A stretch of DNA of 49,880 nucleotides, from positions 1 through 49,880 of the forward strand of contig CAJTBO010000035.1 in the NCBI GenBank assembly GCA_910573755.1, read 5' to 3'. Each line of letters opens with the position of its first letter. Position 1 is the stretch's first letter. The notes under the pieces were generated by a model, which made no database searches, was not told the DNA's origin, and was given only the letters and a program-made list of their open reading frames with translations. Shown one piece after another: positions 1 through 9,643 of the stretch. Position numbers and translations under genes: made by a program. Origin of the DNA: Lachnospiraceae bacterium. Its GTDB lineage: Bacteria > Bacillota > Clostridia > Lachnospirales > Lachnospiraceae.

Positions 1-345
1 CTCCGTACAACGTAACTATTTTAAAATTTGACAAAAAAATAAGCCGCAAAAGGCTTGTATAAAGGATTATTTAAAATTTGAATGACTTAAAAGTGTTTAA
101 AACCCGTCCTACGATCTATGCGTCGGGAGAGCGAACCTCGCTGTATTGTTCTGCGGCGGTATTGATAGTCTGCCTGCGGAATCTGCAGCTTTACTGGAGG
201 CGGAGCAAAGGAATAAAGGAAAAGACGGTTCTGACAGGTTACATTGCGGGGGTGATCATCGTCAGTGTGTGGAGTTCGGGGGAAGCGCTGATCCGTATGT
301 AGAGGATCTGTGACGGCAGTTCCCGATAAAAAATCACCAAAACGC
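1..345. other. Window edge, no confident gene
   Basis: One weak open frame (78-302, plus strand, TTG start, 74 codons) runs through this stretch, but it has no convincing ribosome binding site and matches nothing I recognise. A 12-bp AT-rich string (TTTAAAATTTGA) occurs twice, near 20 and near 70. The stretch may contain the degraded end of an upstream gene. I see no RNA gene or repeat of note. Confidence 0.3.
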
Positions 346-373
346 TTGCATTTTTGGGAAAAAGTGATATACT
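346..373 (+). promoter_or_regulatory. Sigma-A promoter of the rimP operon
   Basis: TTGCAT (346-351) and TATACT (368-373) are separated by 16 bases. This is the only good promoter between the window start and rimP, and transcription from it would enter the leader hairpin at 402-429. Confidence 0.6.
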
Positions 374-401
374 GGTTATGTTATATGAGGATTACAGGAT
401 G

Positions 402-429
402 AAGAGTGGGCTTGCAAGTCCACTCTTTT
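402..429 (+). terminator. Terminator-like leader hairpin upstream of rimP
   Basis: A 12-bp stem with one G-U pair (402-413 with 416-427, closing on a tiny loop) is followed by four T residues, about 75 bases before the rimP start. It looks like an intrinsic terminator placed in the leader of the operon. In Bacillus subtilis the nusA operon is autoregulated by NusA-stimulated termination in the rimP leader, so an attenuator role here is a reasonable inference. Confidence 0.6.
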
Positions 430-501
430 CATGTGTGAAGGACGCCCTGCCGGTATATGCATACGGCGGCGGGGCATCAGGAAGAAGATCAGGGAGAATG
501 T

Positions 502-969
502 ATGTCAAAACGGGAAGATTATGAGGCGGGATTTGAAAAGATACTGCTTCCGGTCACAGAGGAGAACGGCGTGGAGATCTACGACGTGGAGTATGTGAAG
601 GAGGGGAGCGACTGGTATCTGCGGGCTTACATCGACAAGGAGGGCGGTGTAACGATAGAGGACTGCGAGAAGGTGAGCCGGGCGGTTTCCGATATTATGG
701 ACAGGGAGGATTTTATTAAGGATGCCTATATTCTGGAGGTGAGTTCTCCGGGACTGGGACGGGCGCTGAAGAAGGATAAACATCTTTCGCGCAGCATCGG
801 GGAAGATGTGGAGATAAAGACCTATAGGCCGATCGGGAAACAGAAGGAATTTTCTGGCGTCCTGAAAGCTTTTGATGAAGAAAGCGTTACGATAGAAACA
901 GAAGAAGCCGTGAGTATGAAATTTGCCAGAAGCGATGTGGCGCTTATCAGACTGGCGTTAGACTTTTAA
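502..969 (+). CDS. rimP: Ribosome maturation factor RimP
   Basis: A 155-residue RimP, the factor that assists maturation of the 30S subunit in the cytoplasm. The N-terminal half has the family pattern GVEIYDVEYVKEG followed by YLRAYIDKEGGVTIEDC, then DREDFIKDAYILEVSSPGLG, which is the most conserved stretch of the family. The C-terminal SH3-like domain follows. I place the start at 502, preceded by AGGGAGA, rather than at an in-frame ATG at 457 that would add 15 unrelated residues. It is the first gene of the nusA-infB operon and is separated from nusA by 17 bases. Confidence 0.95.
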   Translation: MSKREDYEAGFEKILLPVTEENGVEIYDVEYVKEGSDWYLRAYIDKEGGVTIEDCEKVSRAVSDIMDREDFIKDAYILEVSSPGLGRALKKDKHLSRSIGEDVEIKTYRPIGKQKEFSGVLKAFDEESVTIETEEAVSMKFARSDVALIRLALDF

Positions 970-986
970 ATCAGGAGGAAAGATCA

Positions 987-2222
987 ATGAACAGCGAATT
1001 ATTACAGGCACTTGATATGCTGGAGAAGGAGAAGGAGATCAGCAAGGATATTCTGTTTGCGGCGATCGAGGATTCTCTGAAGGCGGCCTGCAAGGAACAC
1101 CTCGGCAGAAACGAGAATGTGGTGGTGGAAGTGGACAGGGAGACGGGAGATTTCCATTGCTTTTATGAGAAAGAGGTCGTGGAGACGGATGACGATATCG
1201 AGGACGACGCCCTGCAGATATCCGAGGAGGAAGCGCAGAAGATCGCTGCCGGGGTTGTTGCCGGGGATGTGATCAGACTGGAAGTGGATTCCGCGGAGTT
1301 CGGAAGGATCGCAGCCGGAAAAGCAAAGAATGTGATCCTGCAGAAGATCAGGGAGGAAGAGAAGAGTTCCGTTTACAATCTGTATAAAGATAAGATCGGG
1401 CAGGTGGTCACGGGTATCGTGCAGCGGCAGGTGGGAAATACCATCAGCATCAATCTGGGAAAAGCGGATGCGCAGCTTACCGAGAAGGAAATCGTGCCGG
1501 AGGAAAACCTGCGCCTTACGGAGCGGGTGAAGGTTTATATCCTGGGCGTTCCGGAGACAAAGAAAGGGTTCAGGATACTGGTCAGCAGGACCCATGCGAA
1601 TCTGGTCCGGAAGCTGTTTGAGGAGGAAGTGACGGAGATCAAGGACGGCACGGTGGAGATCGTCAGTATCGCGAGAGAGCCGGGGAGCAGGACAAAGATG
1701 GCGGTGCGTTCCAATGTGCCGGATGTGGACCCGGTCGGCGCCTGCGTAGGTCAGGGCGGAGCCAGAGTGGATGCGGTGGTTGCCGAACTGAGAAACGAGA
1801 AGATAGATATTGTGGAATGGGACGAAAATCCGGGTAACTTTATTCAGAATGCATTGTCCCCGGCGAAGATCGTGGCGGTATTTGCAGATCCGGAAGAGAA
1901 GACGGCGAAGGTGGTCGTACCCGATTACCAGCTTTCCCTCGCCATCGGCAAGGCGGGACAGAACGCAAGGCTGGCTGCAAAGCTGACAGGATATAAGATC
2001 GACATTAAATCCGAGACACAGGCGAAGGATGCGCCGGGCTTCCGTTATGAGGATTATCTGGACGACGAATATGAAGACGGCGAGTACGAAGACGGATATG
2101 AAGAAAGCTATGAAGAGGGTTATGAGGAAGAATACGCAGAGGATGATTATGAAGGATCTGTAGAGGAAAGTTCGGAAGAAATGCTGGAAGAAAATGCCTC
2201 CGAAGAAGTCTATGATGAATAG
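987..2222 (+). CDS. nusA: Transcription termination/antitermination factor NusA
   Basis: A 411-residue NusA. The N-terminal RNA-polymerase-binding domain occupies about residues 1-130, the S1 domain about 135-200, and the two KH domains about 200-345, with the GACVGQGGARVDAV and LAIGKAGQNARLAAKL signatures visible. The last 60 residues are a very acidic Glu/Asp/Tyr-rich tail in place of the AR repeats of proteobacterial NusA. AGGAGG lies just before the start. It modulates pausing and intrinsic termination and may act on the leader hairpin at 402-429. Confidence 0.97.
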   Translation: MNSELLQALDMLEKEKEISKDILFAAIEDSLKAACKEHLGRNENVVVEVDRETGDFHCFYEKEVVETDDDIEDDALQISEEEAQKIAAGVVAGDVIRLEVDSAEFGRIAAGKAKNVILQKIREEEKSSVYNLYKDKIGQVVTGIVQRQVGNTISINLGKADAQLTEKEIVPEENLRLTERVKVYILGVPETKKGFRILVSRTHANLVRKLFEEEVTEIKDGTVEIVSIAREPGSRTKMAVRSNVPDVDPVGACVGQGGARVDAVVAELRNEKIDIVEWDENPGNFIQNALSPAKIVAVFADPEEKTAKVVVPDYQLSLAIGKAGQNARLAAKLTGYKIDIKSETQAKDAPGFRYEDYLDDEYEDGEYEDGYEESYEEGYEEEYAEDDYEGSVEESSEEMLEENASEEVYDE

Positions 2223-2251
2223 GCAGGAAATAAAAAACAGAAAGGCTTGAG

Positions 2252-2524
2252 ATGACAAAGAAAATTCCCATGAGGCAGTGCATTGGCTGCGGGCAGATGA
2301 AAAGTAAAAAAGAATTGCTGCGGATCTTAAAGACGCCGGAAGGTGAGATCACAATGGATGTTACAGGCAGGAAGAACGGAAGAGGCGCATATCTGTGCAT
2401 TTCCGGAGAATGCCTGCAGAGAGCGGTCAGGACAAAGGGTTTAGAGCGTTCCTTCCAGATGAAGATCCCGCCGGAGGTTTATGAAAGGCTGGAAAAGGAG
2501 TTTAAAAATATAAATGGTAAATAA
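2252..2524 (+). CDS. rnpM: YlxR/RnpM family protein (RNase P modulator)
   Basis: A 90-residue YlxR family protein. The family signature MRQCIGCGQMKSKKEL lies at the N-terminus, followed by GRKNGRGAYLC and ECLQRAVRTKGLER. In B. subtilis this protein (RnpM) binds the RNase P RNA and reduces its activity; nucleic acid binding through the conserved basic surface is established for the family. It lies between nusA and ylxQ, as usual in Firmicutes. Its end overlaps the start of ylxQ by 11 bases, which suggests translational coupling. Confidence 0.93.
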   Translation: MTKKIPMRQCIGCGQMKSKKELLRILKTPEGEITMDVTGRKNGRGAYLCISGECLQRAVRTKGLERSFQMKIPPEVYERLEKEFKNINGK

Positions 2525-2822
2525 AGTATACTCAATGATAGGTCTTGCGGAAAAGGCGGGCAATGTGGTAAGTGGTGAGTTTTCTACGGAAAAAGCTGTT
2601 AAAAGCGGAAAAGCCTGTCTGGTTATTCTGGCATCGGATGCTTCCGGGAATACCAGAAAACATTTCTCCGATATGTGTGCTTATCGAAACATCGGACTTT
2701 GTGTCTACGGAAACAAAGAAGAACTGGGGCACGCGATCGGAAAGGAAATGAGAGCGAACCTTGCCGTTACAGACAAAGGATTCGCAGATGCGATCCGAAA
2801 GCGGATTGAAGAATTAAAATAA
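2514..2822 (+). CDS. ylxQ: YlxQ, L7Ae-family RNA-binding protein
   Basis: A 102-residue L7Ae/L30e/S12e/Gadd45-type protein. The fold's hallmarks are visible: GLAEKAGNVVSGEFSTEKAVKSGKACLVILASDAS near the N-terminus (read in pieces) and a later conserved GKEMRANLAVTDKGFA. Members bind kink-turn RNA or ribosomal elements. It overlaps rnpM by 11 bases and has no separate strong ribosome binding site, consistent with coupling. The exact RNA partner is not evident from the sequence. Confidence 0.9.
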   Translation: MVNKVYSMIGLAEKAGNVVSGEFSTEKAVKSGKACLVILASDASGNTRKHFSDMCAYRNIGLCVYGNKEELGHAIGKEMRANLAVTDKGFADAIRKRIEELK

Positions 2823-2929
2823 GAAGATAGGATGCTGGAAGGAAAGATGCGGAACTGGGATAGACCGAGCTGAAAGCGAGGGATACGAACAAAAAGCGAA
2901 GCGTTTGTGAGTAGGAGGGAGAACAGTAT

Positions 2930-5905
2930 ATGGCAAAAATGAAAGTACATGAACTTGCGAAAGAGTTGGAGATACAAAGTAAAGAGATCATTACATACCT
3001 GAAGGAAAAGGGTATGGAAGTAAAAGCGGCACAGAGTTCCATTGAAGATGAAGCGATCGCTCTGGTAAGAGGGCACTTCAAAACAGGAGGAAAAGAGCCC
3101 GGAAAGGCGGCAAAGGAAACTGCCGCCGCAACGGAGGGGCCGGTGGAAAGGAAAGCAGTACAGAATACATCTGCTGCGGAAAAAACAAAGATGGAAAAAG
3201 AAGACAAGGCGGAAAAAGCAGGTGCGGGGAAGGGTGCGCCTGAAAAGAGGCCCGCATCGGAAAATGCAAAGCCGGAGGAGATGCCCAGAAAGAAGAAGAA
3301 GATCATCATCATCAATAATTCCGGCAACAGCAAAATGCAGGGAAACAGAAACGGCGACAGAAATGCGGACAGAGGCGGCAGAGACAGAAGGCCCCAGGGG
3401 CAGCAGGGACGCCCTCAGGGACAGAACCGTCCTCAGGGGAACGGCGCAAGGCCGGTATCCGCGGCGAATCCCTACAGGCCTTTGATTAAGCCCAGCGTTA
3501 AGCCCCAGCCGGTAACCAATGATTACGGAAACCGGAACCGGATGCAGAACAATAACAACAGGTCCGCATCGGGCGCTTCTTCCGCACCGAAGGAGGAGGT
3601 AAAACCGGCAGTAAAAGCAGCCGCTGAAAACACTGCGGCTGCAGGGAAAGAGAGCAGGGTAAATGAGGCACCTCGCACAAACAATGGGGAGAGACGCAGT
3701 GAGCAGAGAAACGGTGAGAGAAGGGAATTCCAGAACCGGGAAAATAACGGCGGCAGAGAGCGGCAGGGCGGCCGCCCCTCTAACGGCGGCAAAAACGAGG
3801 GCAGAAGAGGCGAAGGCCAGAATCGCCCGGGATATCAAAATGGCCAGAAGGGTCAGACGGGCGGTGCTGCTGGGAATAAACCTTTTAATAATAACGGGCG
3901 CGGTACTAGACCGGATAGCAGAAACGCAGCTCCCGGAAAACGGGCAGGACAGGGTAAAGGCTTTGCAATGGATACACAGCCGGCTCCTGCAGAAAAGAGG
4001 CCGCAGGATGAAAAACGACGCGGAAATCAGGACAGGGACAAACGCTCCAGAAAGGATATGATCTACGAGGAGGAAGAGAAAACGGCTCTGAAGAACAAGG
4101 CAGGCCGCTTTATCAAGCCGGAAAAGAAAGAGGCAGTGGTGGAGGAACAGATCAAGGTGATCACGCTGCCGGAGAAGCTGACCATCAAGGAGCTTGCCGA
4201 CAAGATGAAGATGCAGCCTTCCGTTATCATCAAGAAGCTGTTCCTTGCCGGTCAGGTCGTGACCCTGAATACGGAAGTCTCCTATGAAGAGGCGGAGAAT
4301 ATCGCGATCGAATATGATATCATCTGTGAGAAGGAAGTGCAGGTGGATGTCATTGAGGAACTGCTGAAGGAAGAGGAAGAGGATGTGAGCAAGATGGTGA
4401 AACGTCCGCCGGTAGTCTGCGTCATGGGACACGTAGACCATGGTAAGACATCCCTTCTGGATGCGATCCGCAAGACAAATGTAACGGATAAGGAAGCCGG
4501 TGGTATTACACAGGCGATCGGTGCATATACTGTAAACGTTAATAATGCGAAGATCACGTTTTTGGATACGCCGGGACATGAAGCCTTTACCGCGATGCGT
4601 ATGCGCGGTGCCAATGCGACGGATATCGCGATCCTGGTCATTGCGGCGGATGACGGCGTAAAACCGCAGACAGTGGAAGCCATCAACCATGCGAAGGCGG
4701 CAGGCGTGGAGATCATCGTGGCAGTGAACAAGATCGATAAACCCACTGCCAATGTGGAAAAGGTAAAACAGGAGCTGATGGAGTACGAACTGGTTCCCAC
4801 AGACTGGGGCGGCAGCACGGAGTTTGTACCGGTATCCGCAAAGAGCGGCGACGGGATCGAAGATCTGCTGGAGACGATCCTGCTGACGGCGGAAATTCTG
4901 GAATTAAAAGCAAATAAGAAGAGAAAAGCGAGAGGCCTTGTGATCGAGGCGGAACTGGATAAAGGACGGGGCCCCGTGGCAACCATTCTGGTGCAGAAGG
5001 GAACCTTGAAGATCGGCGATTTTGTATCGGCGGGCGCAAGCTACGGCAAAGTCAGGGCGATGATCGACGATAAGGGAAAACGCGTCAAGGAGGCGGGGCC
5101 TTCCATGCCGGTAGAGATCCTGGGACTTTCCGACGTACCGGCGGCAGGCGAGGTGTTCCTTGCCCACGACAGCGATAAAACGGCAAAGAGTTATGCGGAA
5201 ACGTATCTTTCCCAGCACAGGGAACAGATGCTGGCGGATACCAGAGTCAGAATGTCTCTGGACGATCTGTTCTCCCAGATCAAGGAGGGCGATCTGAAGG
5301 AACTGAACCTTGTGGTGAAGGCGGATGTACAGGGTTCCGTGGAAGCGGTGAAACAGAGCCTGTTAAAGCTCAGCAACGAGGAGGTTGTCGTGAAGTGCAT
5401 TCATGGCGGCGTAGGCGCGATCAACGAGTCCGACGTGACGCTGGCTTCGGCATCCAACGCGATCATCATCGGCTTTAACGTAAAGCCGGATGTACAGGCG
5501 AAGGCTACGGCGGAACGCGAAAAAGTGGACGTAAGGCTCTACGATGTCATCTACAAGGCGATCGAAGATGTGGAGCGCGCGATGAAGGGCATGCTGGCGC
5601 CGGTCTACGAGGAAAAGGTGACCGGCCATGCGGAGGTGCGGCAGATATTCAAGGCTTCCGCGGTGGGAAATATCGCCGGTTCCTATGTGCTTGACGGTGA
5701 GTTCAGGCGTGAGAGCCTGATCCGTATCTCCCGTGAGGGCGAGCAGATCTATGAAGGAAAACTTGCATCCCTGAAGAGATTTAAGGATGATGTAAAGGAA
5801 GTCAGGGCCGGTTTCGAGTGCGGTTTCGTATTCGAGGGCTTTGATCAGATACAGGAACTGGATATTGTGGAAGCCTATATCATGGTAGAGGTACCACGGG
5901 AATGA
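2930..5905 (+). CDS. infB: Translation initiation factor IF-2
   Basis: A 991-residue IF-2, the GTPase that brings initiator tRNA to the 30S subunit. It has a first IF2_N domain (residues 1-50), a long disordered Gly/Asn/Arg/Gln-rich linker (about 60-390), a second IF2_N domain (about 410-465), then the G domain beginning near residue 492. The G motifs [25 protein letters not shown] and SAKSG are all present, followed by domains II to IV. The linker is longer than average. A 107-base gap separates it from ylxQ, and the start is preceded by AGGAGGGAG. Confidence 0.98.
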   Translation: MAKMKVHELAKELEIQSKEIITYLKEKGMEVKAAQSSIEDEAIALVRGHFKTGGKEPGKAAKETAAATEGPVERKAVQNTSAAEKTKMEKEDKAEKAGAGKGAPEKRPASENAKPEEMPRKKKKIIIINNSGNSKMQGNRNGDRNADRGGRDRRPQGQQGRPQGQNRPQGNGARPVSAANPYRPLIKPSVKPQPVTNDYGNRNRMQNNNNRSASGASSAPKEEVKPAVKAAAENTAAAGKESRVNEAPRTNNGERRSEQRNGERREFQNRENNGGRERQGGRPSNGGKNEGRRGEGQNRPGYQNGQKGQTGGAAGNKPFNNNGRGTRPDSRNAAPGKRAGQGKGFAMDTQPAPAEKRPQDEKRRGNQDRDKRSRKDMIYEEEEKTALKNKAGRFIKPEKKEAVVEEQIKVITLPEKLTIKELADKMKMQPSVIIKKLFLAGQVVTLNTEVSYEEAENIAIEYDIICEKEVQVDVIEELLKEEEEDVSKMVKRPPVVCVMGHVDHGKTSLLDAIRKTNVTDKEAGGITQAIGAYTVNVNNAKITFLDTPGHEAFTAMRMRGANATDIAILVIAADDGVKPQTVEAINHAKAAGVEIIVAVNKIDKPTANVEKVKQELMEYELVPTDWGGSTEFVPVSAKSGDGIEDLLETILLTAEILELKANKKRKARGLVIEAELDKGRGPVATILVQKGTLKIGDFVSAGASYGKVRAMIDDKGKRVKEAGPSMPVEILGLSDVPAAGEVFLAHDSDKTAKSYAETYLSQHREQMLADTRVRMSLDDLFSQIKEGDLKELNLVVKADVQGSVEAVKQSLLKLSNEEVVVKCIHGGVGAINESDVTLASASNAIIIGFNVKPDVQAKATAEREKVDVRLYDVIYKAIEDVERAMKGMLAPVYEEKVTGHAEVRQIFKASAVGNIAGSYVLDGEFRRESLIRISREGEQIYEGKLASLKRFKDDVKEVRAGFECGFVFEGFDQIQELDIVEAYIMVEVPRE

Positions 5906-5910
5906 AGCAC

Positions 5911-6048
5911 ATAAACTTACGAAGGAAGTTTATGTGCGCTACGGTGCGATACGCGTAGCGAATTGCAGCGGTTCCCGCTATAAACTTACGAAGGAAGTTT
6001 ATGTGCGCTACGGTGCGATACGCGTAGCGGATTGCAGCGGTTCCCGCT
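5911..6048 (+). repeat. Two-copy 69-bp structured tandem repeat
   Basis: Two adjacent copies (5911-5979 and 5980-6048) differ at a single base. Each copy contains three inverted repeats: ATAAACTT with AAGTTTAT, GCTACG with CGTAGC, and AGCGG with CCGCT. The repeats fill the gap between the infB stop and rbfA, so the transcript there would form a chain of six hairpins. Confidence 0.9.
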
Positions 6049-6088
6049 ATAAGCTATGGAAAGTTCCTGTAGAAAAAGAGGAAGCGAT

Positions 6089-6487
6089 ATGAGAAAAAAC
6101 AGTTTAAAAAATACCCGGATCAACGGAGAGGTGCAGAGGGTTCTTGCGGAGATCATCCGCAACGACATTAAAGATCCCAGGATTCACCCCATGACATCCG
6201 TTGTGACCGTGACGGTGGCGCCGGACTTAAAGACCTGTAAAGCGTTTATCAGCGTGCTGGGTGATGACAGGGCGGCGGAAAATACGCTGGCGGGCTTAAA
6301 GAGCGCCGGCGGATATATCAGAAAGGAGCTGGCAAGGCAGATCAATCTGCGCAATACGCCGGAGATCACTTTTGTGATGGATCAGTCCATTGCCTATGGC
6401 GTCAATATGTCCAAAAAGATCGACGAGGTGATGGCGTCCATGCCGGAGCGGAATGAAGAAGATGTGACGGGTGAAGAGCAGGCATAA
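6089..6487 (+). CDS. rbfA: Ribosome-binding factor A
   Basis: A 132-residue RbfA, a KH-fold protein that binds 16S rRNA during 30S maturation. Visible family features are RINGEVQRVLAEIIRND near the N-terminus, KDPRIHPMTSVVTVTVAPDL, and the alternating pattern CKAFISVLGD. The start at 6089 is chosen because GAGGAAG lies about seven bases before it. An in-frame ATG at 6056 lies just past the end of the 69-bp repeats and has no ribosome binding site. Confidence 0.95.
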   Translation: MRKNSLKNTRINGEVQRVLAEIIRNDIKDPRIHPMTSVVTVTVAPDLKTCKAFISVLGDDRAAENTLAGLKSAGGYIRKELARQINLRNTPEITFVMDQSIAYGVNMSKKIDEVMASMPERNEEDVTGEEQA

Positions 6488-6557
6488 ACAGACAGTCTCC
6501 GGGCGGCGGGCAAAATGCCTGCGCAGGGAGGCGGGATATAGAAAAGAGGTTGGTGTA

Positions 6558-7526
6558 ATGAATATCAGGGAAATATGCAAAGATGCAGAAAGAATCGGGA
6601 TCAGCGGGCATATCAGGCCGGACGGCGACTGTGCCGGTTCCTGTCTGGGACTTTCTCTGTATTTGAAAAAGCTGTTTCCGGAAAAGGAAGTGAAGGTTTT
6701 TCTCGAGAAGCCGGCGGATATTTTTTCCTGTATCAAGGGTTTTAGCGAGATTGTGGTGCTGGAGGAGGGAATGCCGAAGGTGGAGCCCTTTGACGTGTAC
6801 TTTGCGCTGGATGCCCGGAAGGACAGACTGGGCGCGGCGGAGAAGTTTTTCGAGGAAGCGGAAACGACAGTCAATATCGACCATCATGTCAGCAATGCGG
6901 AGGGCTGCGGTACCTATAATTACGTGTATCCCGAGGCAAGTTCCACATGTGAGCTGGTGTACGAACTGGTGGAGGAGGAGATGCTGGATGCGGATATTGC
7001 GGCGGCGCTGTATATCGGAATCGTGCATGATACCGGCGTGTTCCGGTACTCCTGCACTTCTCCGAAGACCATGCAGGCGGCGGCAAAGCTGATCGGCACG
7101 GGGATCGATTTCCCGAAGCTGATCGAAGAGACTTTTTATGAGAAGACTTATGTGCAGAATCAGATCATGGGGCGGGCGCTCCTTGAGAGCATGCTGATCA
7201 TGGACGGAAGGTGCATTGTCAGCTATATCGATAAAAAGACGATGGATTTTTATCAGGTGACAAGCAAGGATTTCGAGGGTATCGTCAGCCAGATCAAACT
7301 GACAAAGGGAACGGACTGCGCGGTCTTTATGTATGAGATCAGGACGCTGGAATACAAGGTAAGCCTTCGATCGACCGACAAGGTCAACGTGGCGAAGGTG
7401 GCGGAGATGTTCGGCGGCGGCGGCCATGTGAGAGCTGCGGGTTGTACGATGAACGGCACTTTCCACGATGTAATCAACAATTTAACGGTACATATAGAAG
7501 AGCAGTTGGAGGGCGCAGGTGCTTAA
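6558..7526 (+). CDS. nrnA: Bifunctional oligoribonuclease/PAP phosphatase NrnA
   Basis: A 322-residue DHH/DHHA1 phosphoesterase of the NrnA type, which degrades nano-RNAs and dephosphorylates pAp. The N-terminal DHH domain shows HIRPDGDCAGSCLG, FALDARKDRLG and the DHH core NIDHHVSNAEGCG. The C-terminal DHHA1 domain ends with the GGGGHVRAAGCT substrate-binding loop. The start at 6558 gives the usual family N-terminus; an upstream in-frame ATG at 6471 would add 29 unrelated residues overlapping rbfA. It overlaps truB by eight bases. Confidence 0.95.
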   Translation: MNIREICKDAERIGISGHIRPDGDCAGSCLGLSLYLKKLFPEKEVKVFLEKPADIFSCIKGFSEIVVLEEGMPKVEPFDVYFALDARKDRLGAAEKFFEEAETTVNIDHHVSNAEGCGTYNYVYPEASSTCELVYELVEEEMLDADIAAALYIGIVHDTGVFRYSCTSPKTMQAAAKLIGTGIDFPKLIEETFYEKTYVQNQIMGRALLESMLIMDGRCIVSYIDKKTMDFYQVTSKDFEGIVSQIKLTKGTDCAVFMYEIRTLEYKVSLRSTDKVNVAKVAEMFGGGGHVRAAGCTMNGTFHDVINNLTVHIEEQLEGAGA

Positions 7527-8496
7527 CGGAATACTGGTCATCAGAAAAGAACAGGATTATACCTCAAATGATGTGGTGGCGAAACTGAGAGGGATTTGCC
7601 GGCAGAAAAAGATCGGACATACCGGAACACTGGATCCGAACGCGACAGGCGTGCTGCCGGTGTGCCTCGGAAACGCCACAAAACTCTGCGATATGCTGAC
7701 GGACCGCAGCAAGGAATATATTGCGGAGCTGATGTTGGGGATCACCACCGATACACAGGATATCTGGGGACAGGTGCTGACGGACAGCGGAGAGAAATGG
7801 CGGGAGCTGTCTGAGGAGGAAATAGAAAAGACGGTTGCTTCCTTTCGGGGAAAACAGCAGCAGATACCGCCCATGTACTCGGCGCTGAAGGTAAACGGAA
7901 AACGCCTTTACGAACTGGCGCGTGCAGGCACCGTGATAGAGAGGAAAGCACGCGAGATAGAAATAGAAGAGATAGAATTGCTGCCGCCGGAAGGATGCCC
8001 TGAAACAATGGCACATCGGGCGGCTTATTTTTCCATACTGCCAAAACTCAGGATCAGGGTGGTCTGCTCCAAGGGCACTTATATCCGGACAATCTGTCAG
8101 GATACAGGCGAAAGACTGGGATGCGGCGCCGTCATGAGTTCCCTTGTGCGGACGAGGGTGGGGAATTTCCGGCTCGAAGATGCGTATACCCTGTCCGAAA
8201 TAGAAAAAATCAGGGACAGTGCGGGGCTTGAGAGCGTGCTGATACCGGTGGATGAGTGTTTCGGGGCATATCCGGCGGCGCTGGTGCGGGAGGATGCGGT
8301 GCGTTTTTTGAAAAACGGGAACGAACTGCGGCTTTCCATGGCGGAAATGACCGGGGAGGAAAAAAAAGGTTTTGCCGCGCTTGAGGAGGGAAGCCCGGTC
8401 CGGATCTATGACCGCAATAAAATATTCTATGGGGTTTACCTGCTGCAGAAGCAGAGACAGGTATTGAAACCGTGGAAAATGTTTTTGCCCGTATAG
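7519..8496 (+). CDS. truB: tRNA pseudouridine(55) synthase TruB
   Basis: A 325-residue TruB, which makes pseudouridine 55 in the T-loop of tRNAs. The N-terminus GILVIRKEQDYTSNDVV and the catalytic motif KIGHTGTLDPNATGVLPV, containing the catalytic Asp, are intact. Downstream motifs include QIPPMYSALKVNGKRLYELAR (in pieces) and CSKGTYIRTICQDTGERLGC. It starts at GTG inside the end of nrnA, with TTGGAGGG just upstream, so it is probably translationally coupled. The C-terminal extension may be a PUA-like domain. Confidence 0.96.
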   Translation: MLNGILVIRKEQDYTSNDVVAKLRGICRQKKIGHTGTLDPNATGVLPVCLGNATKLCDMLTDRSKEYIAELMLGITTDTQDIWGQVLTDSGEKWRELSEEEIEKTVASFRGKQQQIPPMYSALKVNGKRLYELARAGTVIERKAREIEIEEIELLPPEGCPETMAHRAAYFSILPKLRIRVVCSKGTYIRTICQDTGERLGCGAVMSSLVRTRVGNFRLEDAYTLSEIEKIRDSAGLESVLIPVDECFGAYPAALVREDAVRFLKNGNELRLSMAEMTGEEKKGFAALEEGSPVRIYDRNKIFYGVYLLQKQRQVLKPWKMFLPV

Positions 8497-8551
8497 AGGG
8501 ATTTGACCGAAGGCGTAAAAGATTGCAGCGGCCGCACAGGAGAAAAGGAAA

Positions 8552-9472
8552 ATGCAGATCATCGAAAAGGAAACAGGGTTCCAATTACATAAACCGTCGG
8601 CGGCAGCCATCGGAAAATTTGACGGTATTCACAGAGGGCATCAGAGCCTTTTGCGGCATGTTTTAGAGCAGAAGGATAAGGGTCTGCAGGCGGTTGTATT
8701 TACCTTTGACCCTTCCCCGGCGGTACTTTTTACGGGGACGGGCCTGCCGGAGCTCACCACGAGACAGGAGAAGAGAAAGCTTTTTGCGGAACTGGGGATC
8801 GATGTGCTGATCGAGTTTCCGCTGACTTATGAGAGCGCCGCCATGCCGGCGGAGCGGTTTATCGAAGAGGTGCTGGCGAAGCGGATGAAAGCCGCCTATA
8901 TCGCGGCGGGAGGGGATCTGTCTTTCGGAAAAGACGGAAAAGGCGATACGGCTCTGCTGAGGGAGTATGCCGGGCGGTGCGGATACCGGACGGATATCAT
9001 AGAAAAAGTCTGCCTGAACGGTGTGGAGATCAGTTCCAGTTATGTGAGGGAAACGGTGAAAGCGGGCGATATGGAGAAGGCGGAGGAACTGATCGGCGGT
9101 GCGTACAGCGTGAGCGGCGTCGTAGCCCACGGAAAAAAGCTGGGCAGAAGGCTTGGGATGCCAACCGTAAACCTTCTGCCGGAGAAAGAAAAGCTTCTGC
9201 CGCCCTACGGCGTCTATTTTTCGGAGGTCCTTTTGGGAGAGCGGACTTATAAAGGCATCACCAATATCGGCTGCAAACCCACGGTAAACGATGAAAAGCA
9301 GGCGGGGGTGGAAACCTATCTCTATGACTTCGCCCAGGATATCTACGGGAAAGAGATCACGGTCAGGCTGTTTTCATTCCACAGGCCCGAGAAAAAGTTC
9401 GGGTCGGTGGAGGAATTAAAGCGGCAGATGGCTGCGGATATCGCAAAAGGAAGATATTATGAGCATCCCTGA
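8552..9472 (+). CDS. ribF: Bifunctional riboflavin kinase/FAD synthetase
   Basis: A 306-residue RibF. The N-terminal FAD synthetase (nucleotidyltransferase) domain has AIGKFDGIHRGHQSLL, with the HxGH-like nucleotide-binding site, VFTFDPSPAVLF, and EISSSYVRETVKAGDMEKA. The C-terminal riboflavin kinase domain has GKKLGRRLGMPTVNL and YGVYF, then NIGCKPTV. It converts riboflavin to FMN and FAD. Its place after truB is the usual Firmicutes order. A 55-base gap from truB and an AGGAGA-like site precede the start. Confidence 0.96.
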   Translation: MQIIEKETGFQLHKPSAAAIGKFDGIHRGHQSLLRHVLEQKDKGLQAVVFTFDPSPAVLFTGTGLPELTTRQEKRKLFAELGIDVLIEFPLTYESAAMPAERFIEEVLAKRMKAAYIAAGGDLSFGKDGKGDTALLREYAGRCGYRTDIIEKVCLNGVEISSSYVRETVKAGDMEKAEELIGGAYSVSGVVAHGKKLGRRLGMPTVNLLPEKEKLLPPYGVYFSEVLLGERTYKGITNIGCKPTVNDEKQAGVETYLYDFAQDIYGKEITVRLFSFHRPEKKFGSVEELKRQMAADIAKGRYYEHP

Positions 9473-9483
9473 TATTATTTTTG

Positions 9484-9512
9484 TTGAAAGATGTCGATAA
9501 AACGGTTATAAT
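9484..9512 (+). promoter_or_regulatory. Sigma-A promoter of the Na/Pi cotransporter gene
   Basis: TTGAAA (9484-9489), a 17-base spacer, and a perfect TATAAT (9507-9512). It lies directly after the ribF stop and makes the transporter gene a separate transcription unit with a leader of about 125 bases. Confidence 0.8.
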
Positions 9513-9643
9513 GGACAGGTAGGCTCGTCAGACATTCTGCAAAAGGCAGGTTTTCCGGCCGGAAAAGCCGGGTATCTGACGGGCAGAAGATAAGTACATA
9601 AGAGCACATACCGGATACGGGATATCCGGCAGGGGGATGAAAA

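Noticed and set aside
28-63. TTGACA and TATAAA near the left edge as a promoter
   Set aside because: The spacer is 24 bases, too long for sigma-A.
78-302. A 74-codon open frame at the window start
   Set aside because: TTG start without a ribosome binding site, odd composition, and no recognisable motif; listed only as an uncertain stretch.
2705-4690. A 661-codon minus-strand frame opposite infB
   Set aside because: Antisense to the biased codons of infB; composition is that of a shadow frame, with no start signal.
5911-6048. The 69-bp tandem repeats as a CRISPR array
   Set aside because: The copies are directly adjacent with no variable spacers, and no cas genes are present.
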